Positions 52,785-62,223 of a stretch of 64,000 bases of DNA are shown piece after piece. Where the stretch lies: the NCBI RefSeq assembly GCF_023008165.1, contig NZ_JAKQZA010000011.1, positions 1 through 64,000 on the forward strand, in the 5' to 3' direction. Each line of letters begins with the position of its first letter. Position 1 is the first letter of the stretch. The DNA comes from Kordiimonas laminariae (GTDB lineage: Bacteria > Pseudomonadota > Alphaproteobacteria > Sphingomonadales > Kordiimonadaceae). A model generated the notes under the pieces. That model made no database searches and was not told where the DNA came from. It worked only from the letters and a program-made list of their open reading frames with translations. Position numbers and translations under genes: made by a program.

Positions 52785-52966
52785 ATTCTGGAATTTCTTT
52801 CTTGGAAAGCCAGAAAAGAGACGCTAATGTATAAATGTCTTCGAGGAAACCAGCTCGTTAACAGGTTCCGAAGACATACTCCGAACATTATCGAATTTCG
52901 ATCTCGGAAACGGGCAGGTGAATTCTGCCATGAAATAAATTCAGACACTGTTGGTATTTAATCCAT

Positions 52967-53614
52967 ATGAAACAGGCACAGAACCCGCGTAATAAATCGC
53001 GCGGACGTCCAGCCCCTCGTAAAGGCGGCGGAAGAAGTAATAATAGTAGTAACCAGGGTAATCGTTCTGATAACCGCCCTCGTGGTAACCCTAAGCAGCT
53101 GCTTGAAAAATATAAAACTCAGGCGCGTGATGCTTTGCAATCAGGTGATCGCATTGAGGCTGAAAAGTGGTTCCAGTATGCAGATCACTATCAGCGTGTG
53201 TTGAATGACATGCAAGCGAACCGTGCTGAACGCGATGAAGAACGTGGTCGTCGTGGTCGTGGTCGCCGTAACCGGCATGATGAAGCAGAAACAGCTGAAG
53301 TATCTGAAGAAGCGACAGGTGAAGAAACAGTGACTGAAGAAGCGGCGGTTGATCCTGCTGAATCAGAACAACCTGTTGAAGTTCATCCTGAACTTGATTT
53401 AGCTGCCGAAACTGCCGTTGCTGAAGAAAAGCCAAAAGGCCGTACGCGCAAGCCTAGAGCCGAAGGCGATGAAACATCTGAACCTAAGCGCCGTGGTCGT
53501 AAACCACGTGAAACTACTGAGGGTGAAGCACCAAAGCGGCGTGGCCGCAAGCCAAAGGCTGTAAAAGAAGCAGAAGAAGCTGTCTCAGCGCCTGAAGGTG
53601 ATGAAGCAGCATAA
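52967..53614 (+). CDS. DUF4167 domain protein
   Basis: 215 residues. The N-terminal 80 residues form the DUF4167 region (very basic, then L-L-E-K-Y-K-x-Q-A-R-D-A...E-x-W-F-Q-Y-A-D-H-Y-x-R). A long Glu/Ala/Lys/Arg-rich tail contains R-G-R-K-P repeats of AT-hook style. The position behind prmC is highly conserved in alphaproteobacteria. A nucleic-acid-binding role is probable but not shown. Confidence 0.93.
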   Translation: MKQAQNPRNKSRGRPAPRKGGGRSNNSSNQGNRSDNRPRGNPKQLLEKYKTQARDALQSGDRIEAEKWFQYADHYQRVLNDMQANRAERDEERGRRGRGRRNRHDEAETAEVSEEATGEETVTEEAAVDPAESEQPVEVHPELDLAAETAVAEEKPKGRTRKPRAEGDETSEPKRRGRKPRETTEGEAPKRRGRKPKAVKEAEEAVSAPEGDEAA

Positions 53615-53641
53615 GCTTCTGTAAATTGCTAACGTTCAAGA

Positions 53642-53669
53642 AAACGGCTGCCCTTATGGGTGGCCGTTT
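53642..53669 (+). terminator. Terminator after the DUF4167 gene
   Basis: AAACGGCTGCCC (53642-53653) pairs fully with GGGTGGCCGTTT (53658-53669) allowing two G-U pairs. It is followed by CTCGTTT. It overlaps the region just before the stop of the convergent nhaC-type gene. Confidence 0.75.
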
Positions 53670-53674
53670 CTCGT

Positions 53675-55048
53675 TTAAAGGATAAAGAAGCCAGCAATGA
53701 AATAGAGAATGAAAGCACCACCACCGGCCATAAGGGCGTAAGGAAGCTGCGTTTCTACATGATCAAGCACATCACAGCCTGATGCCACCGAAGATAATAC
53801 TGTTGTGTCGGAAATCGGGGAACAGTGATCACCAAAGACAGCACCGCCGAGAATAGCTGATAGTACAAAGGCGGGATCGAGCCCTAGCTGCTGGATAATC
53901 GGCACACCAATTGGAATAAAGAGTGCCATGGTGCCGTATGATGTGCCCGTACTGAAGGATACAAAAGAGGCTGTCAGGAAAATAATGGGTACAACAGTGA
54001 TAATTGGAAGGTTTTTACCAACGATACCTGCAATAAAATCACCCGTACCGAGTACTTTGAGACTGGCGCCAAAAGCCAAAGCAAGTACAAGGATGATTAG
54101 AAGGTTTACAAGCTTCTGCATGCCATCATTAGCAATTTTAATCATACCGCTGTGAGTAAATCGGCCAGTTCGGTACATCAAGATATACGCTACACTTGTT
54201 GCCAAAATCGTGGCGTAAAGAATTGCTCTCGAGCCGTCCCCGTTTGAGATATTGCCGTTACCTGTCATATAGAGAATTGAGAATATACCGCCAACCATTA
54301 CAAGGAGCGGGATAATCATATGGCTAGCTTTGCCTTCAGGAATACCTTCTTCCTGACCTACTTGCTCTGCAGCCTTTGCCTCATATTTTTTCAATGGACC
54401 ATGGGTTTTATCGCTGAGGACGGTATAGAGCGCAATGATGAGTGCGAGCCACGGATAGAAGTTGAAGGCGATACTTCCGATCACAGCGCTTAGTGGATCA
54501 TCCAGGCCACTGGTGGTAAGTGTTCCAATAACGTAAGCGCCCCATCCGTTCACAACAATAAACAGGATAGAAACAGGCGCGCAGGTTACATCTACTAAAT
54601 ATGCAAGACGTTCACGGCTCATGCCGAATTTATCGAACAAACCCCGCGATAGAAGTCCGGTTGTGAGCATGCTGAGGCTGGTTTCCATAAAGAGCGCAAC
54701 ACCAACGAACATGGTTATAAGGCCCGTGCGTTTCTTGGATTTTGCGTAACCCTTTTCCACAAGCATTTTTACAAGCGCTGCAACACCGCCTGAATGCCTC
54801 AAGAAAGCGATCAAGGCACCAATAAGAATGGTGAACATAAACAGCCGGATATTGCTCGCGCTGCCAAAAGTGCTAACGATCCGTTCAATGGTTTCTGGTG
54901 CGCCGGCAATGGGAAGAAAATCGCCATCTTTGATAAGAATGAGGGTTTCTGAAATGAAGAGGCCAGATAGCAATCCCAGGATGATATCCTTCTTCCAAAG
55001 CACGATCGCGATGGTTAGTATCTGAGGTAAAATTGTTAGCCAATCCAT
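53675..55048 (-). CDS. NhaC-family Na+/H+ antiporter
   Basis: 457 residues with about eleven membrane helices. The conserved G-D-H-C-S-P-I-S-D-T-T-V-L-S-S region and a T-G-T-S-Y-G-T-M motif are typical of the NhaC group. It exchanges Na+ for H+ or related substrates at the inner membrane, and fits a marine lifestyle. It is transcribed alone, against the DUF4167 gene. Confidence 0.92.
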   Translation of the reverse strand: MDWLTILPQILTIAIVLWKKDIILGLLSGLFISETLILIKDGDFLPIAGAPETIERIVSTFGSASNIRLFMFTILIGALIAFLRHSGGVAALVKMLVEKGYAKSKKRTGLITMFVGVALFMETSLSMLTTGLLSRGLFDKFGMSRERLAYLVDVTCAPVSILFIVVNGWGAYVIGTLTTSGLDDPLSAVIGSIAFNFYPWLALIIALYTVLSDKTHGPLKKYEAKAAEQVGQEEGIPEGKASHMIIPLLVMVGGIFSILYMTGNGNISNGDGSRAILYATILATSVAYILMYRTGRFTHSGMIKIANDGMQKLVNLLIILVLALAFGASLKVLGTGDFIAGIVGKNLPIITVVPIIFLTASFVSFSTGTSYGTMALFIPIGVPIIQQLGLDPAFVLSAILGGAVFGDHCSPISDTTVLSSVASGCDVLDHVETQLPYALMAGGGAFILYFIAGFFIL

Positions 55049-55255
55049 GATGACACTCTTTCAAATTTAGTCTGAATTGGCTTCTACCTTTTAGTTTGTT
55101 GGAAATAAAGTTCTAATTCACACAATATTTTGTGATTTTGTGGAATTAAATTCCCAATTTTTATCTGGATAACTCAACTCTATCTTTAGGGTGGGCTTTG
55201 AGGTTTAAATAATCAAAACACGAATGAGCGAGCAAAGAGTACAGAGGCCTGTTTT

Positions 55256-55723
55256 ATGACCAAGATTACACTACGAACAGCGGAAGAGAGCGATTATCCT
55301 TTTATTACAAGTCTTTCCCCAATATTGGCTCAAGAGGCTAGATTTGGCTGGCATAAGGCAGAAACTATTCAGAAGTTTCAGGACGAGTATATTGAGGAAA
55401 TGCTGGATGAGGCTGAAGAGCCTCATATTACTCTGATAGCGGATAGGGTAGGGATACCCCTTGGGTTTGTGCATGCTAGAGAAACCAGTGATGAGCTTTC
55501 AGGCGAAAAACGCTGCACCGTACCACTTTTAGCGGTGAAAGAAGATGCCCAGGGATCGGGCGCAGGTAAAGCTTTGATGAAAGCGGTTGAGGTTTGGGCA
55601 CAAAAGCAAGGTTACCGGTTGGTGCATCTTGAGGTGTTTTCGACAAATAAGCAGGCGCAAGGTTTCTATCGAGGAGCCGGGTATCAGGAAGAGACCATCC
55701 ATATGATTAAAGCCTTGGACTAG
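55256..55723 (+). CDS. GNAT-family N-acetyltransferase
   Basis: 155 residues. The acetyl-CoA loop is D-A-Q-G-S-G-A-G-K-A-L (about 103-113), followed by the G-Y-R-L-V-H-L-E-V-F-x-x-N motif and A-x-G-F-Y-R-G-A-G-Y. The substrate is not evident. It lies between the antiporter and clpB with its own upstream region of 207 bp, in which I recognise nothing else. Confidence 0.88.
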   Translation: MTKITLRTAEESDYPFITSLSPILAQEARFGWHKAETIQKFQDEYIEEMLDEAEEPHITLIADRVGIPLGFVHARETSDELSGEKRCTVPLLAVKEDAQGSGAGKALMKAVEVWAQKQGYRLVHLEVFSTNKQAQGFYRGAGYQEETIHMIKALD

Positions 55724-55746
55724 TGGTATTATTCTCTGATGGCAGA

Positions 55747-55776
55747 CTTGTAGCTTAATAGTTCTATACCCACATA
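55747..55776 (+). promoter_or_regulatory. Possible heat-shock (sigma-32-type) promoter of clpB
   Basis: CTTG at 55747-55750 and CCCACAT at 55769-55775 are arranged roughly like the -35 and -10 elements of sigma-32 promoters. The match is partial. The call is supported mainly by its place upstream of a chaperone gene. Confidence 0.35.
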
Positions 55777-55869
55777 GATATTAGAACGTGCCCAGCTGGG
55801 GCGTTCTGCGTAATATAAATTCCAATCGCTTCAAAAGGAGGGTTGGCACAATCATGGGGTTGATAACAC

Positions 55870-58443
55870 ATGAATATTGAAAGATTTACCGATAGAAGCC
55901 GTGGTTTTATCCAAAGCGCGCAAGGCATTGCTGTGCGGGAAAGCCACCAACGCTTCACTCCAGAACATATTTTAAAGGCTCTCCTGGATGATAAGGAAGG
56001 TTTGGCTGCGAACCTTATTCGCGCAGCGGGTGGTAAGCCTGAACAAGCGCTTGAAGGTGTAAATGCTGCCATTGATAAGCTGCCTAAAGTGGAAGGCTCT
56101 GGTGCTGGCCAGCTGCACCTTGAACCACTTACTGCACAGGTTTTTACCAAGGCTGAAGAAATTGCTGATAAAGCCGGGGATAAGTTTGTAACTGCGGAAC
56201 GTCTTCTGCTCTCGCTTATCCTGACAGCGAAAACTGAAGCTGGCAAAATTCTTATGCAGGCTGGCGCAACGGCAGACAAAGTGAACAAGGCGATTAACGA
56301 AGTGCGCAAAGGCCGCACCGCTGATAGTGCATCGGCGGAAGATGCGTATGATGCGCTCAACCGTTTCGCGCAAGATCTGACAGAACGCGCAAGAGAAGGT
56401 AAGCTTGACCCTGTAATCGGACGTGATGAAGAAATACGCCGCACTGTTCAGGTACTTTCGCGCCGTACGAAGAATAATCCAGTCCTTATTGGTGAACCCG
56501 GTGTGGGTAAAACTGCTATCGCTGAAGGCTTGGCGCTTCGTATAGCTAATGGCGATGTACCAGATAGCCTGCGTGACAAGCGTATTATGTCTCTTGATAT
56601 GGGTGCGTTGATAGCTGGTGCCAAATACCGTGGTGAATTCGAGGAACGCCTAAAGGGCGTGTTGCAGGAAGTAGCCCACGGTGAAGGAGATGTAATCCTT
56701 TTCATTGATGAAATGCACACACTTGTAGGTGCTGGTAAAACTGATGGTGCTATGGATGCATCCAATTTGCTGAAGCCAGCGCTCGCGCGTGGTGAACTCC
56801 ACTGTATTGGTGCAACAACGCTGAATGAATACCGCAAATACGTGGAAAAAGACGCTGCACTTGAAAGGCGTTTCCAGCCTGTTGTTGTGCAGGAACCAAA
56901 TGTGGAAGATGCCATTTCTATCCTGCGTGGTTTGAAGGAAAAGTATGAACTTCACCATGGGGTGCGCATTACTGATGCAGCGATTGTAGCATCTGCGACG
57001 CTTTCAAATCGTTATATAACAGAGCGTTTCCTGCCTGATAAAGCTATCGACTTGATGGATGAGGCAGCGAGCCGCCTGCGTATGGAAACTGAATCCAAGC
57101 CTGAAGAAATTGATGAGCTTGATCGCCGTATAATCCAGCTAAAGATTGAGCGGGAAGCGCTTAAGAAAGAAAAAGACGAAGGATCAAAAGCACGGCTTGA
57201 GGACCTTGAAAAAGAACTAGCTGATCTCGAGCAGGAATCTGCAACGCTAACTGCTCGCTGGCGGCTTGAGAAAGATAAGATTGCTGGCGGTAAGTTAGTG
57301 CAGGAAGAACTGGACCGTGCGCGGATTGAACTCGAGCAAGCACAGCGTACTGGTGATTTTGCCAAAGCCGGGCAGCTTCAGCATGGGGTTATACCTGATC
57401 TTGAGCGCAGGCTTCAATCTTCTGATGATAAGGCAGAGAATAGTTTGCTGCGTGAAGAAGTGACGGATGCTGATATCGCTTCTGTGGTTTCTCGGTGGAC
57501 CGGAATCCCTGTGGATAAAATGTTGGAAGGCGAACGTGAGAAGCTTCTGAATATGGAGAGCGTTCTAGGTGAGCGTGTGATCGGGCAATCTGAAGCCATT
57601 GAAGCTGTATCTGCATCTGTACGCCGTGCGCGTGCCGGCATTCAGGACCCGAACCGTCCACTTGGTAGCTTTTTATTCCTTGGCCCAACGGGCGTTGGTA
57701 AAACGGAACTTACCAAAGCATTGGCATCCTTCCTGTTTAATGATGATAGCGCCATGGTACGGATCGATATGTCCGAATTTATGGAGAAGCATTCTGTTGC
57801 TCGGCTTATTGGGGCTCCTCCAGGCTATGTTGGTTATGATGAAGGTGGTGTGCTTACTGAAAGTGTGAGACGCAGACCGTATCAGGTAATCCTTTTTGAT
57901 GAGGTGGAGAAAGCGCACCCTGACGTGTTCAATATCCTCCTGCAAGTGCTGGATGATGGTCGTCTCACAGACGGGCAGGGCCGTACGGTTGATTTCAGTA
58001 ACAGCCTGATCATTCTAACATCAAACCTTGGATCTCATCTGATTGCTGATTTGCCTGATGGCGCGGTGGTCGAAGATGTAAGGCCAAAGGTGATGGAAGT
58101 GGTGAAGGGCGCATTCAGGCCTGAGTTCCTGAACCGACTTGATGAAATCACGCTATTCCACAGGTTGGACCGCAGCCATATGGGCGGTATTGTGGATATT
58201 CAGTTGGAGCGTTTGAAGAAGCTGCTTTCTGACCGAAAAATCATACTTGAGCTTACAGATGCCGCACGTAACTGGCTTGGTGATGCCGGGTATGACCCCG
58301 TTTATGGCGCCCGGCCCCTTAAGCGGACTATTCAAAAGCACGTGCAGGATAATCTTGCGGAGATGATTTTGAAGGGAGAGGTTACATCTGGTGATACGGT
58401 CACTGTTGATGCGAGTGACGAAGGTATCAAGTTGTCCATCTAG
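55870..58443 (+). CDS. clpB: ATP-dependent disaggregase ClpB
   Basis: 857 residues. A Clp N domain (1-150) is followed by two AAA+ modules with Walker A at about 203-210 (G-E-P-G-V-G-K-T) and about 601-608 (G-P-T-G-V-G-K-T), and a coiled-coil M domain between (about 405-525). It dissolves aggregates with DnaK. The start is ATG 55870; a strong AAGGAGG at 55836 serves a tiny overlapping frame from ATG 55854 that ends inside clpB, which may couple translation. No second copy is visible in the window. Confidence 0.97.
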   Translation: MNIERFTDRSRGFIQSAQGIAVRESHQRFTPEHILKALLDDKEGLAANLIRAAGGKPEQALEGVNAAIDKLPKVEGSGAGQLHLEPLTAQVFTKAEEIADKAGDKFVTAERLLLSLILTAKTEAGKILMQAGATADKVNKAINEVRKGRTADSASAEDAYDALNRFAQDLTERAREGKLDPVIGRDEEIRRTVQVLSRRTKNNPVLIGEPGVGKTAIAEGLALRIANGDVPDSLRDKRIMSLDMGALIAGAKYRGEFEERLKGVLQEVAHGEGDVILFIDEMHTLVGAGKTDGAMDASNLLKPALARGELHCIGATTLNEYRKYVEKDAALERRFQPVVVQEPNVEDAISILRGLKEKYELHHGVRITDAAIVASATLSNRYITERFLPDKAIDLMDEAASRLRMETESKPEEIDELDRRIIQLKIEREALKKEKDEGSKARLEDLEKELADLEQESATLTARWRLEKDKIAGGKLVQEELDRARIELEQAQRTGDFAKAGQLQHGVIPDLERRLQSSDDKAENSLLREEVTDADIASVVSRWTGIPVDKMLEGEREKLLNMESVLGERVIGQSEAIEAVSASVRRARAGIQDPNRPLGSFLFLGPTGVGKTELTKALASFLFNDDSAMVRIDMSEFMEKHSVARLIGAPPGYVGYDEGGVLTESVRRRPYQVILFDEVEKAHPDVFNILLQVLDDGRLTDGQGRTVDFSNSLIILTSNLGSHLIADLPDGAVVEDVRPKVMEVVKGAFRPEFLNRLDEITLFHRLDRSHMGGIVDIQLERLKKLLSDRKIILELTDAARNWLGDAGYDPVYGARPLKRTIQKHVQDNLAEMILKGEVTSGDTVTVDASDEGIKLSI

Positions 58444-58464
58444 TAATGAAAGTTTCTTAAAAAG

Positions 58465-58494
58465 AAAGGCTGGGGAATTTCCCCAGCCTTTTTT
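58465..58494 (+). terminator. Rho-independent terminator of clpB
   Basis: AAAGGCTGGGGAA and TTCCCCAGCCTTT form a long stem followed by TTTT. It also faces the convergent TonB receptor gene. Confidence 0.92.
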
Positions 58495-58516
58495 GTTGTT
58501 CTCTGTGTAACCTGCC

Positions 58517-61500
58517 TTAGAGGCTTAGGTTTATACCGAGGAAGAAGTAGCGACCAAGTGGGTTCACTGGGAACGCAGATTCTGTGATGAACGGATTCTT
58601 ATCAGCAATGTTGTTGATACCACCGTAAATATTCGTCTGCTCATTCACTTCATAGCTGAAGGAAATGTCGTGGATGAATACATCACCAGCGAAACCATTT
58701 GGACCGTATAGTACGTCAGCTGATTCAACTTCAACAGAACGTAGCGCCTGACGGCTCTGATAACGTGTCTGCCAGTTAACGCTGAACGGACCACGTGCCC
58801 ACTGTAGGCTTGCACTACCTGCCCATTCTGGACGCTGTAGTTCACCAAGTTCTGGATCAACATCTGTTAGGTCAGCTGGGTTGAAGAAGCGGTCAAGGTT
58901 ATTCACCCAAGTACCCGCAACATTCAGAGTGAACTGATTTTCTTCAACATCAAACTGGTAGCGAACAGATGCATCAATACCTGATGTTTCAAGTGCCGCG
59001 AAGTTCAGCTCTGTCTGACGTAGGAAGTTGAAGCCATTGAACTGAGGAGAAGATGGATCATCGTTACGCGTGAAGAGCGTACAGAAGTTGTTCGGGAATG
59101 TTGATGCGTTGTAACAGTTATCAACAATATCCTGAGCACTTACAGAAGAAATGGCATCTTCAATTTTAATGTTCCAGTAGTCAGCAGAGATAGTTAGACC
59201 ATCAATGAAGCTTGGCTGGAAGATCATACCAACTGTGAATGTTTTCGCAGTTTCTTCCTGTAGCTCTGCGTTACCGCTTGTTTCACCGGTAAAGCGTGCA
59301 GACAGTGGGTCTGCAAAGCCAGCCGGAATACCGTCAGCCGCACAGTTTGCTACACGGTTTTGACCGTTTGCACGTGCAACAGCGTTATCGGAAGCAAGAA
59401 GTGCATCAATGTTCACTTGATCACAAGGATCTACCGGACGGAATGTTGCGCCCTGCGAAGGAGCAAACAGTTCGTTCACGTTAGGTGCACGGATAGCTAC
59501 CGCATATGTACCGCGGAACTCGATATCGCTGATAGGTGCCCATTTACCGCCAACTGTCCAAGTGAAGGCATCACCAACTGTGGAATAGTCTGCGTACCGA
59601 GCAGCAGCTGTGAATTCAAGACGATTTGCAAATGGTAGATCTGCTAGAAGCGGGATGTTCACCTCAGCAAATACTTCTTTTACATCGTATGAACCAGTTT
59701 CATTGGAAATCAAGCTCTCTGGATCAAACACTAATGATGTTTGGCGGAAATCATCTAGGTTACGGATAAGTTCGCCAGCATTTGCATCTTGTGTTGTTAC
59801 CGGAATAACACCGCGCACTAGTGGATCGAATATGGCTGTTGCTTTTTCATCGCGGTATTCAGCACCGAATACAAAGCCAATTTCACCACCTTGCAGTGAT
59901 ACGAAATCTGATAGATCACCAGCAACGAAACCGGAGATTACTGTTTGCTCAAGCACACGTTTGTTTTGAATAGTAGTTGTGATGAAATCTACAGCTTCTG
60001 CGCTTACTGAATTCGGGCCACCAAGAATGTTAGCAGGTACACAGCTGCCATCATCTGGGTTGAATGTGAAGAAACCAAAATCAAACAGCGGAATGTCAAA
60101 TGGTGTGGTTGGTGCATCACTACCGTCTAGAGCAGAGCGACAAACTGGGTTGCCGTTTGCATCAGTTGTTACATCAATTGCAGCAAAGAAACGATCTTGA
60201 ATTACGCGGTTGCGGTCAATTGTTGTACGCTCGAAACGGCCATAGTTACCAGAAAGTTCGTATGTCCAGCCATTGTCGAACTCACCTTCGATACCAGCAA
60301 CAAAACGGTATGTTTCACGTTCGTTTGTATCGATGTTCGGACCAAGGTCTGTTGGGTCACGTGTAATGAACAGGCCACCAGTGGAGTCAGCAAGACCTTG
60401 AAGCTCTGTCGGGATAAACGGGTTATCCGGAGCAACAGTCAATAGGTCATAGAATGTGTTTAGTGGGCCACCGAAATCAGTTTCCTGATACACATACTTA
60501 CCTTCTGCGAAGAAGGTTACGTAATCATTGATCGCATAACGGCCTGTTAGGTTGATAGAGTATTTCTTATCTTCTGGAACCAAGAAATCTTCATCAAAGT
60601 TATCACGGATACCGTCACCACCAAACTGGTTGAAGGCACCAGATACAAGGCCGTCCTGATAAGGCCGTACTGAACCATCGTCATTGATTACCCAACAACC
60701 ACCGAAGCCGCCGCCTACGTTCTGACCAACAGTAGATTGGCTACAATCAGCAACACCGTTACCATCTGTATCAAGGAAATCAGCACCAGGGGATGAGAAA
60801 TCACCTGCTGCAATTACGCCGCGGTTGGAACTGATTGAGAATGTGTGGTTCGGCAAGATTACCCGAGCAAAATCACCAAATACAGATGTATCAGGGTTAC
60901 GGTCATCGTTGGCAATGTTGTTGCCACGTGAGAAAGCACGGTCGCCCTGGCGAATTCCGTTACGCTCAGAGTAGTTGAAGGCTGCTGTGAAGTTACCACG
61001 GCCGTCACCGAAGTTTTGACCATAAAGGATGCTACCATCAAGCTGGATGCCATCGCCTTGGCCGGAAATACCTGTTTGTGCGTTTATTTCAACACCCTCG
61101 AAGTCATCTTTGAGAATGAAGTTAACAACACCAGCTACCGCATCGGCACCATATACCGCAGATGCACCACCTGTTAGAACCTCTACACGTTCAATAAGAG
61201 CGTTAGGGATTGAGCCAACATCAACAGCGGAGGAACCTTGAACACCACCAACGTGACGGCGACCGTCTACAAGGGTTAGTGTTCTTTCATTACCAAGGCC
61301 ACGAAGCTGCAGAACTGCTGCACCTGTGGACGGCGCGAAAATACCGTCAATAGAACCTTGAGAAGACGTTGTTGTTAGAAGCGCTGGAATGTCTTTCAGT
61401 GCTTCTGCAATATCTGTTTCACCGGATAGCTTCAGATCAATACCTGATACTACTGATACAGGTGATGGTGCTGCGGCGTTAGGGTCCCGTGCAATACGTG

Positions 61501-61663
61501 AGCCAGTTACCACTACCTCTTCCAGTTCACGATCGTCGATCTCGTCCTGAGCTTGAGCGCTTGTAGCACCAGTTGCTGCAACAGCTAGAAGTGTTGCGGC
61601 GCTGCCTAACAGCCTTAGCTTTTTATTTAGTTTCTGAATTTCATGAATGTCTGCTTCAATCAT
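58517..61663 (-). CDS. TonB-dependent outer-membrane receptor (tandem copy A)
   Basis: 1048 residues from ATG 61663, which has AAGGAGG 6 nt upstream. A short N-terminal extension precedes the signal peptide (hydrophobic about 18-38, A-Q-A). Next come a TonB box-like E-E-V-V-V-T-G-S-R-I, a plug domain (about 55-165, with L-R-G-L-G-N-E-R-T-L-T-L-V-D-G-R-R), and a long barrel ending in an L-S-L C terminus. The V-T-G-S-R-I class is common in Kordiimonadales and Sphingomonadales, where members take up sugars, peptides or other nutrients. No metal link is evident. It is closely related to the receptor at 62224. Confidence 0.95.
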   Translation of the reverse strand: MIEADIHEIQKLNKKLRLLGSAATLLAVAATGATSAQAQDEIDDRELEEVVVTGSRIARDPNAAAPSPVSVVSGIDLKLSGETDIAEALKDIPALLTTTSSQGSIDGIFAPSTGAAVLQLRGLGNERTLTLVDGRRHVGGVQGSSAVDVGSIPNALIERVEVLTGGASAVYGADAVAGVVNFILKDDFEGVEINAQTGISGQGDGIQLDGSILYGQNFGDGRGNFTAAFNYSERNGIRQGDRAFSRGNNIANDDRNPDTSVFGDFARVILPNHTFSISSNRGVIAAGDFSSPGADFLDTDGNGVADCSQSTVGQNVGGGFGGCWVINDDGSVRPYQDGLVSGAFNQFGGDGIRDNFDEDFLVPEDKKYSINLTGRYAINDYVTFFAEGKYVYQETDFGGPLNTFYDLLTVAPDNPFIPTELQGLADSTGGLFITRDPTDLGPNIDTNERETYRFVAGIEGEFDNGWTYELSGNYGRFERTTIDRNRVIQDRFFAAIDVTTDANGNPVCRSALDGSDAPTTPFDIPLFDFGFFTFNPDDGSCVPANILGGPNSVSAEAVDFITTTIQNKRVLEQTVISGFVAGDLSDFVSLQGGEIGFVFGAEYRDEKATAIFDPLVRGVIPVTTQDANAGELIRNLDDFRQTSLVFDPESLISNETGSYDVKEVFAEVNIPLLADLPFANRLEFTAAARYADYSTVGDAFTWTVGGKWAPISDIEFRGTYAVAIRAPNVNELFAPSQGATFRPVDPCDQVNIDALLASDNAVARANGQNRVANCAADGIPAGFADPLSARFTGETSGNAELQEETAKTFTVGMIFQPSFIDGLTISADYWNIKIEDAISSVSAQDIVDNCYNASTFPNNFCTLFTRNDDPSSPQFNGFNFLRQTELNFAALETSGIDASVRYQFDVEENQFTLNVAGTWVNNLDRFFNPADLTDVDPELGELQRPEWAGSASLQWARGPFSVNWQTRYQSRQALRSVEVESADVLYGPNGFAGDVFIHDISFSYEVNEQTNIYGGINNIADKNPFITESAFPVNPLGRYFFLGINLSL

Positions 61664-61711
61664 GAAGTTCCTCCTTATTCCGTACATATTTAAACGGCTT
61701 ATACCGCTTGA

Positions 61712-61948
61712 TTATTTGGACATAAGTTCAGTTCCGTTTGTTGTGGAGCTGAACAAAATCCTGCTTTGTCTCTCTATGTTGAAAACTGGCAACAAGTGCC
61801 GATCTTCTACCCAATTATTCAGTTGCCACTCAATAATGATGAGATGTGCGCTTGGTTCGGTTATCTTGTTGTTAATAAAGGCTCTATCAACCTCACCGAC
61901 ATATCACGAAAAAGAGAGTATCCGGTTTGTTGCAAGAAGTACGATTAA
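61712..61948 (+). pseudogene. Possible gene remnant between the two TonB receptors
   Basis: After a stop at 61709-61711 an open frame of 78 codons runs to 61948 with protein-like composition (many aromatic residues, V-P-I-F-Y-P-I-I, W-F-G-Y-L-V-V) but no good start codon or ribosome site. A competing longer frame (61647-61976) starts inside the receptor leader and looks random. The frame may be the tail of a lost gene, or chance. The rest of the 61664-62223 gap holds only the hairpin at 62173. Confidence 0.2.
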
Positions 61949-62172
61949 GATGGAAAAAAACTACCAAATAATGTAGCGATTTTGACATAATGTTACCTAA
62001 AGGTCACATTGAACTTATCTAATGATTATCCGCTATAAAGAAAGTTTGGTCTTTATAGGGAGGCTGTACAGCCTAAGTTTATTACCTTGATAGGAAAGTG
62101 CTTCGACGTAAGCAGGTAATACCTTGAGAAGTTGTTGTCTCATGGCATAGAGCAGCAAATAGATATTAAGTA

Positions 62173-62196
62173 AGGTCGAGAAACATTTCTCGACCT
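62173..62196. terminator. Hairpin downstream of the receptor at 62224
   Basis: AGGTCGAGAAA (62173-62183) and TTTCTCGACCT (62186-62196) are perfect complements. The plus side is followed by CGTTGTTT, the minus side by no T tract. It probably acts as a weak terminator or 3'-end stabiliser. Confidence 0.6.
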
Positions 62197-62223
62197 CGTT
62201 GTTTAAGGGACTAATTCCAGCTT